A DNA stretch of 64,000 bases from Lycium barbarum. Lineage: Eukaryota; Streptophyta; Magnoliopsida; Solanales; Solanaceae. Each line of letters starts with the position of its first letter. The first letter of the stretch is position 1. Under the pieces are notes generated by a model that saw only the letters and a program-made list of their open reading frames with translations, was not told the DNA's origin and ran no database searches. A program made the translations under genes and the position numbers. The stretch is from contig NC_083343.1 in NCBI RefSeq assembly GCF_019175385.1, forward strand, positions 49,746,457-49,810,456. The letters run 5' to 3'. Shown here piece after piece: positions 59,476 to 64,000 of the stretch.

Positions 59476-60420
59476 ACATAACATGTTAGTGGCAAATTCG
59501 GTTGAGGCCCGGGAGATGAGGGAAAGGAGAGAGAAAAAAAGGGAAGGTTCTGCTGAGACTCAAGTCCCCCTGTCGGAGCTCCCCGAACCTGAAGTGGAAG
59601 GAGAGGTGGCTGAACCCCTTCCGTTGGCTTGGTTGGTTATATAAGAGAATCCCGGGAGAAAGCAAGTTAGACCGGACTGAGCATATCCAAGAGAGACACA
59701 AGTGGTTACCTTGGGCTTTTCTACAAGGTCTACTTTCAGACCGGGCCAAGCCTTTAGGTTGTTTAAGTAGGTTTGGGCTAAGGTCGTTGCGCTCCTGCCG
59801 AGTATAACATAGTGCGCACAATGACACAACCGACCCGGGGCTCGGCGAATGATATAATAGTAGTACGCACGAGCAGAGTAGTGAGAAACCATATGCATAT
59901 AAATCAATTCTGAGACTCGATGGACAAGTACACTTACCGACACCTGAAGGATCAGAAACAAGTTTCGGGTCAATCCGACTTAGTATAAGAAAGTTATGGG
60001 CGTTTGAAGTACAGAACCTTCTACGAACGTTTCAGAAGCCATTTTTGGAAAATCAAAGCAACAATCATGTTAGGTACCTTTCGAATATCGTTATGGATCA
60101 AATCAGATAGAGCTTTTGGAACCATATGTACGTATCAAAATGTATCAAAGACTCGATGGAATAATCAAACGTGCTATCATTTGAAAACCAAGACATTAGT
60201 CATATCAATTATCTCTCGAATGCCATTTGGAAACATATCAACCGAACTTCGAACATCATAGATACGCATCAAAACCATATGAAACAGCTTATGGAAATCA
60301 AGAACGTTAGCCATCCTAGTGGCTCTAAGAATAGGAATCTCTTTGAAGTCATACATATACGTCATCTACTTGTTTCATAAGGATCATGCCAAAAGAAAGA
60401 AAAGGTAAGCCTTACATACC

Positions 60421-60467
60421 TGTCCCACGTCCAATTAGCTACGCTTATTCATCCAAGCTTGCTAGTC
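60421..60467 (-). other. Candidate LTR microexon (47 nt)
   Basis: Acceptor TTGAATGTAG, donor GTATGTAAGGCTTACC on the minus strand. Confidence 0.45.
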
Positions 60468-61835
60468 TACATTCAAGAGAATCGACATAATCATTAAACT
60501 CATTGACATATACTTGTCTTAGTCTTTCAAACAAATTCGTTATAATCTGCCGAAATTTCGGCAGCATCTCCCCTGTAAATACACCATCCCCGAAAATCTA
60601 ACTCGGCCAAATCATCAACAACAAACCCGAGAATTCAACTCGGCCAAATTATCAACAACAATACTAACAATCATGTCTCCAACTTCAACAATTATTTCCA
60701 ATGCATTCTAACACTAGCAATCATTTCTACACAATTCGACGGCATTTCATTTATATTCAATTCAATCACATATATTCAAGCTAACACCAATGATCCCACA
60801 TTCAAGTATTAATCCGAAATCATTCCAACATGATTCAAGAATACTTCAAACAATTCACATAATATTCAAAACAACCCAATCAACATACTACTTCACCCGA
60901 AACCTTCCAAATTCAACAAGAACAACATATTTTCTTTCCTTCCAAATTCATAAACTACACCAACAATCTATACATTAACAACTTCATCCTCATAATTTTT
61001 AAGAAACCACACTAATATCAAATTAACTTCTTCAACACTCCCACAACAATTACAACTTCATTTCAAATCATCAAACCTTCATTTTTATTATGGAATCCAC
61101 AACAACAACAATCAATACACTAAATAAAATTAATTCATCACTTCTACACAACACCACCCCCATTCGGCCACACCATACACATACATATTTCATGAATTTC
61201 ATCCATTTCTACATACTACAACATTCATAAATCATCCATAACACATGTAAAAGAAGATTGAACACATACCTTTCTCCACACATCTCTTCACTTGGCTAGG
61301 GCTTATGAATTACACAAATAAAGGCTTTGCTTGCTCCAACAACTCCTACATGCTAATGAGGACCTTCCATTTGATGGAAATACTAGAAGAAAATAATTTT
61401 TCTTGATCAATTTCCATGGGGTCATTTTTGGAGCTATGGCCGAATGGCCTTCTTCATTTGTCTCCAAGTTTCTTGAATTTTCTTGAGTGAAGAAGATGAT
61501 ACATTTGACTACTAAGTCATCTATTATATACATATATTATACATCCATGTGGGCCAAGCCCACTCCACCTCACACGGCCACTTGGCCCTTTTTTTTTTTT
61601 TTTTTGTTCAAGACTTATAAGTTTCCATAATTCACTTCTAACCCCAAATCTTTCCTTAATATTTCCATGAGCCACCTTGTGAATTTCCCTTTTTACCCCT
61701 AGCCTTTCTTAATATTTCCACATCAATAATGTTCATAAACAACTTGTATATTAAACAAGATCAAAATATGGCCTTGCCCTTAACTTCTCGCAATTATCTT
61801 GAATTATCCGAACGTACAAAATACGGGCCATAACA

Positions 61836-61869
61836 AAAGGTATCCTACAAATGTTTCAAATGGTCCTCT
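61836..61869 (-). pseudogene. Tat RT fragment between two LTRs
   Basis: 34 bp encoding EDHLKHL, a stop (TAG) and DTF, in frame with the RT at 58558 once the solo LTR is removed. Bounded on the right by another LTR. Confidence 0.85.
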
Positions 61870-64000
61870 TGTTATGTCCCGTGTTTTCGCATAATTGGAA
61901 ATCGCGAAATAATTAAGACTTGTGTGTTATAAGGAAATATTTTGATTCTAGATAATATGACTATGTTGGTTATGAAACTATTGGTGCTAAGTCATTGGGG
62001 AAGGCCGAGGGTAAATTTGGAATTTCGGAAATTTGTTTCGGGAATTACAAAACGAGACTTTAACGAATTGGGCCAAGAAAATTGAACAACAAAATTTAGG
62101 CCCAAAGATATGGGATGGCCGGCCATAAGCATGGTCCAAGCCCATTTTTATAAGTCATGTGCTAGGCATGTGACTTCTATGTGGATATATATCAATGTTC
62201 TCACTTGGAATTATCAAGAAAAAAATCACAAACTCAACTTTGAGCCTTAAACCCCTCTCGGCCGAACCTCACTTTCCAAAAAAAAAAAAAATCCCAAGCC
62301 TTTGTTTCTAATCATAAAATCGTGTCCCTTTGGTAGTTATAACAAGCACAAGACGCTCTCCGACGTGATACAATTTATTTGGCGCAAGGTGCACGTTTGC
62401 GGCAAGTCGGAAATTCAAGTAAAGGTATGAATTTTGCTATTCTAATGTTATGGAATTGGAATGAATGTGTTAAGGATGGAGAATAGACGAGAATCCTGTA
62501 GTTTTGATGTGTGTGCAAAGCCGTGCGTGTGTGTGTGTTTGGTGTTGTAGCCGTGACCTATGGGAAGTGCTAAGCCACGTGAATTTAATCTTGTTTAGTT
62601 GTTTGTTGCGTCGTTGTGACCTTTATAACGTAAATTAATGTTTAACGAATTGAATTGGCGTTGGAAAATGGTTGCGGATCATTATGGGAAAGTATATAAT
62701 TTTGGTATATTTGTGTATATCATTGTATAGTTATGATATTAAAACTTCAAATATGACTTATGGTTGTTGTTAATGAATTTGGAATGAAACAATGCGAGTT
62801 AGTACGTTCGTCGTAAGTGTTGATGTTTTGGATGAAATACGGAAAGTAAGGAACGTCTTGAAATTATGAAATAATGTTTGGAACATAATTGGGATGTGAT
62901 TGAATAATCTTGAATGATTGAATGAGTACAATAATGTGGACATAAGTTTGGAATTGTGAAGTTTGAATGAAAGTTGCCAACTTTTATAGTAAAGAAGAAT
63001 ATGGAAGTTAGAATGATTTAGTTGTGGTTTATGTTGTTTGTGACGTTTGGGTTGTTGTTGATGATGTTTATTGAGCCGAGCTAAGTCTCGGGGGTGTTAG
63101 ATATATAGGGGAAGTGCTGCTGAAATTTCGGTAGACAAAAAGGAAGTTAATGGGACTTTTAAGCTTAAGAATCTCTAATTGGTAACTTTGACCATTTGCA
63201 GATTCCGGACTAAACGGGATTTGATTTTGGGGTGAGCGTAAGACGTCTATAAGGTATGTAAAGCTTCCCAATTCTTCTTTTGGCATGTCTTAGTATGTTA
63301 GGTTGATATCGGGACCCCGGGAGCAATTCTGCTCCTCGAAATCCGATCTAGAAAATGGCTACTATTCATTCAATTCAATTGAAGCCTAATGTTACTATTT
63401 TGGCTAGAAAGCAATCAAACGTCCGAAACTTATGCAAATGCAATCGGATTACTTTGAAATCTTTATGTATGATCTTATAGACCCGAAATGTTCATAAATT
63501 ATGTTCGCCACCTCGACTTGACCCGGGGTGGGCCCGCTAACCCCGAGATGCCTTATTTGTCCTACTAGGCTCTCTTTTTGGATAATCTTCGACCAAGAAT
63601 CTTCGATTTTGAAATTGTCCTCTATGAAATAATGTTCGGAACACTATGATGTAACAAACTATGTTTTGAGCCATACGTACCACTTTGGAAACATTTTGTG
63701 AAATAAACTTTCGTACTAACTAATTATTTGACTATTTTGGTTAATGAACTGACTTATGAAGTAATCAAGTTTTGAAAGGCTATTTTAATATACAAAGTGC
63801 ATTGTTTGCTCACGACTCCGCTCGTGCCTTATTATGACTTCGTTCACCGGTTCCCGGGCCGGTTATGATTCGTGCGCTCTATGATGATTCGGCCGTATGC
63901 TGTGTTACGGTTCCCCGAGGCCTCGCCATAGGGCCGGGTTCCGTTTGGAGTTATGCTGTGATATGGCTGTGATGTGATACGCTCATATGTGTGTGTTCGG
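61870..64000 (+). mobile_element. Partial LTR (plus sense), runs off window
   Basis: Starts TGTTATGTCCCG. IR ttgggcc..ggcccaa and palindrome tggccggcca (62116-62125), TATA-like tttataag (62147-62154), donor AAAGGTATG (gt 62425), CTGCTGAAATTTCGG motif about 63115, acceptor ATTTGCAG ending 63201, block 63202-63253, donor GTATGTAAAGC. The hairpins and the 3' end lie beyond the window. Left flank cctct; the TSD cannot be tested. Confidence 0.88.
63202..63253 (+). other. Candidate LTR microexon (52 nt)
   Basis: Preceded by TTTGACCATTTGCAG, followed by GTATGTAAAGC. Confidence 0.45.

Larger units (their letters stand above)
58564..61835 (-). mobile_element. Solo LTR (minus sense) inside Tat RT
   Basis: 3272 bp; plus-strand ends TGTCACACCCTG and ..GGGCCATAACA; TSD aaagg at 58559-58563 and 61836-61840, dividing RT codons that join in frame across the site. 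Modules: dyad gtgggc..gcccac (61549-61563), TATA-like tatataataga about 61523-61535, donor AAAGGTATG (61269-61268), block 60421-60467, 42-bp tandem array 59219-59475, hairpin II CCCC..GGGG (58971-58988). Family of 34014-37244. Confidence 0.93.

Noticed and set aside
59093..59495. Overlapping ORFs of 99-127 codons on both strands
   Set aside because: Produced by the 42-bp tandem repeat inside a solo LTR; no start context, domain or unique sequence.

Overview
This is a plant nuclear window made almost entirely of transposable elements. I found no convincing host protein-coding gene, rRNA, tRNA or CRISPR array. The dominant elements are Ty3/gypsy LTR retrotransposons of the chromovirus Tekay/Del type (LTRs 2-3.3 kb, integrase ending in a chromodomain-like segment). 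One Tat/Retand-type element is also present, with a second RNase H and an extra antisense ORF. Element types, LTR sequences and AT-rich host DNA suggest a dicot, probably Solanaceae; this is inference.

Layout. 1-1488: end of a minus-sense LTR. 1489-9102: non-coding repeat DNA, the middle part resembling an Ogre/Tat-like LTR and leader. 9103-14685: 5'-truncated plus-sense chromovirus (element C: RT, RNase H, integrase, chromodomain, 3' LTR). 14827-17490: a further plus-sense LTR carrying a MITE. 17504-48389: a minus-sense chromovirus (element B), expanded from about 10 kb to 30.9 kb by nested insertions. 48390-50466: AT-rich MITE-like debris. 50467 to about 61869: a minus-sense Tat element (3' LTR, PPT, antisense promoter and ORF, pol) whose RT is interrupted by a solo LTR (58564-61835). 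61870-64000: a second LTR of the same family that runs off the window.

The nesting can be resolved to the base. B has a 5-bp target-site duplication (gaacc) and LTRs that, once insertions are subtracted, are 2397 and 2398 bp. Into B went solo LTR 17557-20232 (TSD ccggg), complete element A 21037-33433 (TSD gatat), solo LTR 34014-37244 (TSD acttc) and solo LTR 42496-45093 (TSD gctac). Into A's 3' LTR went solo LTR 21869-24370. All coding regions are broken.

The most interesting signals lie in the LTRs. Twelve LTR copies from several families share one architecture: (i) in most families, a cluster of perfect dyads, often with core ACGG(A/T)CCGT, just upstream of a TATA-like box; (ii) a splice-donor-like AAGGTAAG or AAGGTATG about 200-260 bp downstream; (iii) a 47-54 nt block bounded by an acceptor-like and a donor-like site; (iv) in most copies, two adjacent hairpins 400-530 bp from the LTR end, the second showing compensatory changes; (v) in both A and B, TTTCAG immediately before the gag ATG. 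Together these suggest an LTR-encoded leader with two introns that joins a short exon to gag. I know of no description of this for the lineage. It is inference and needs RNA evidence.
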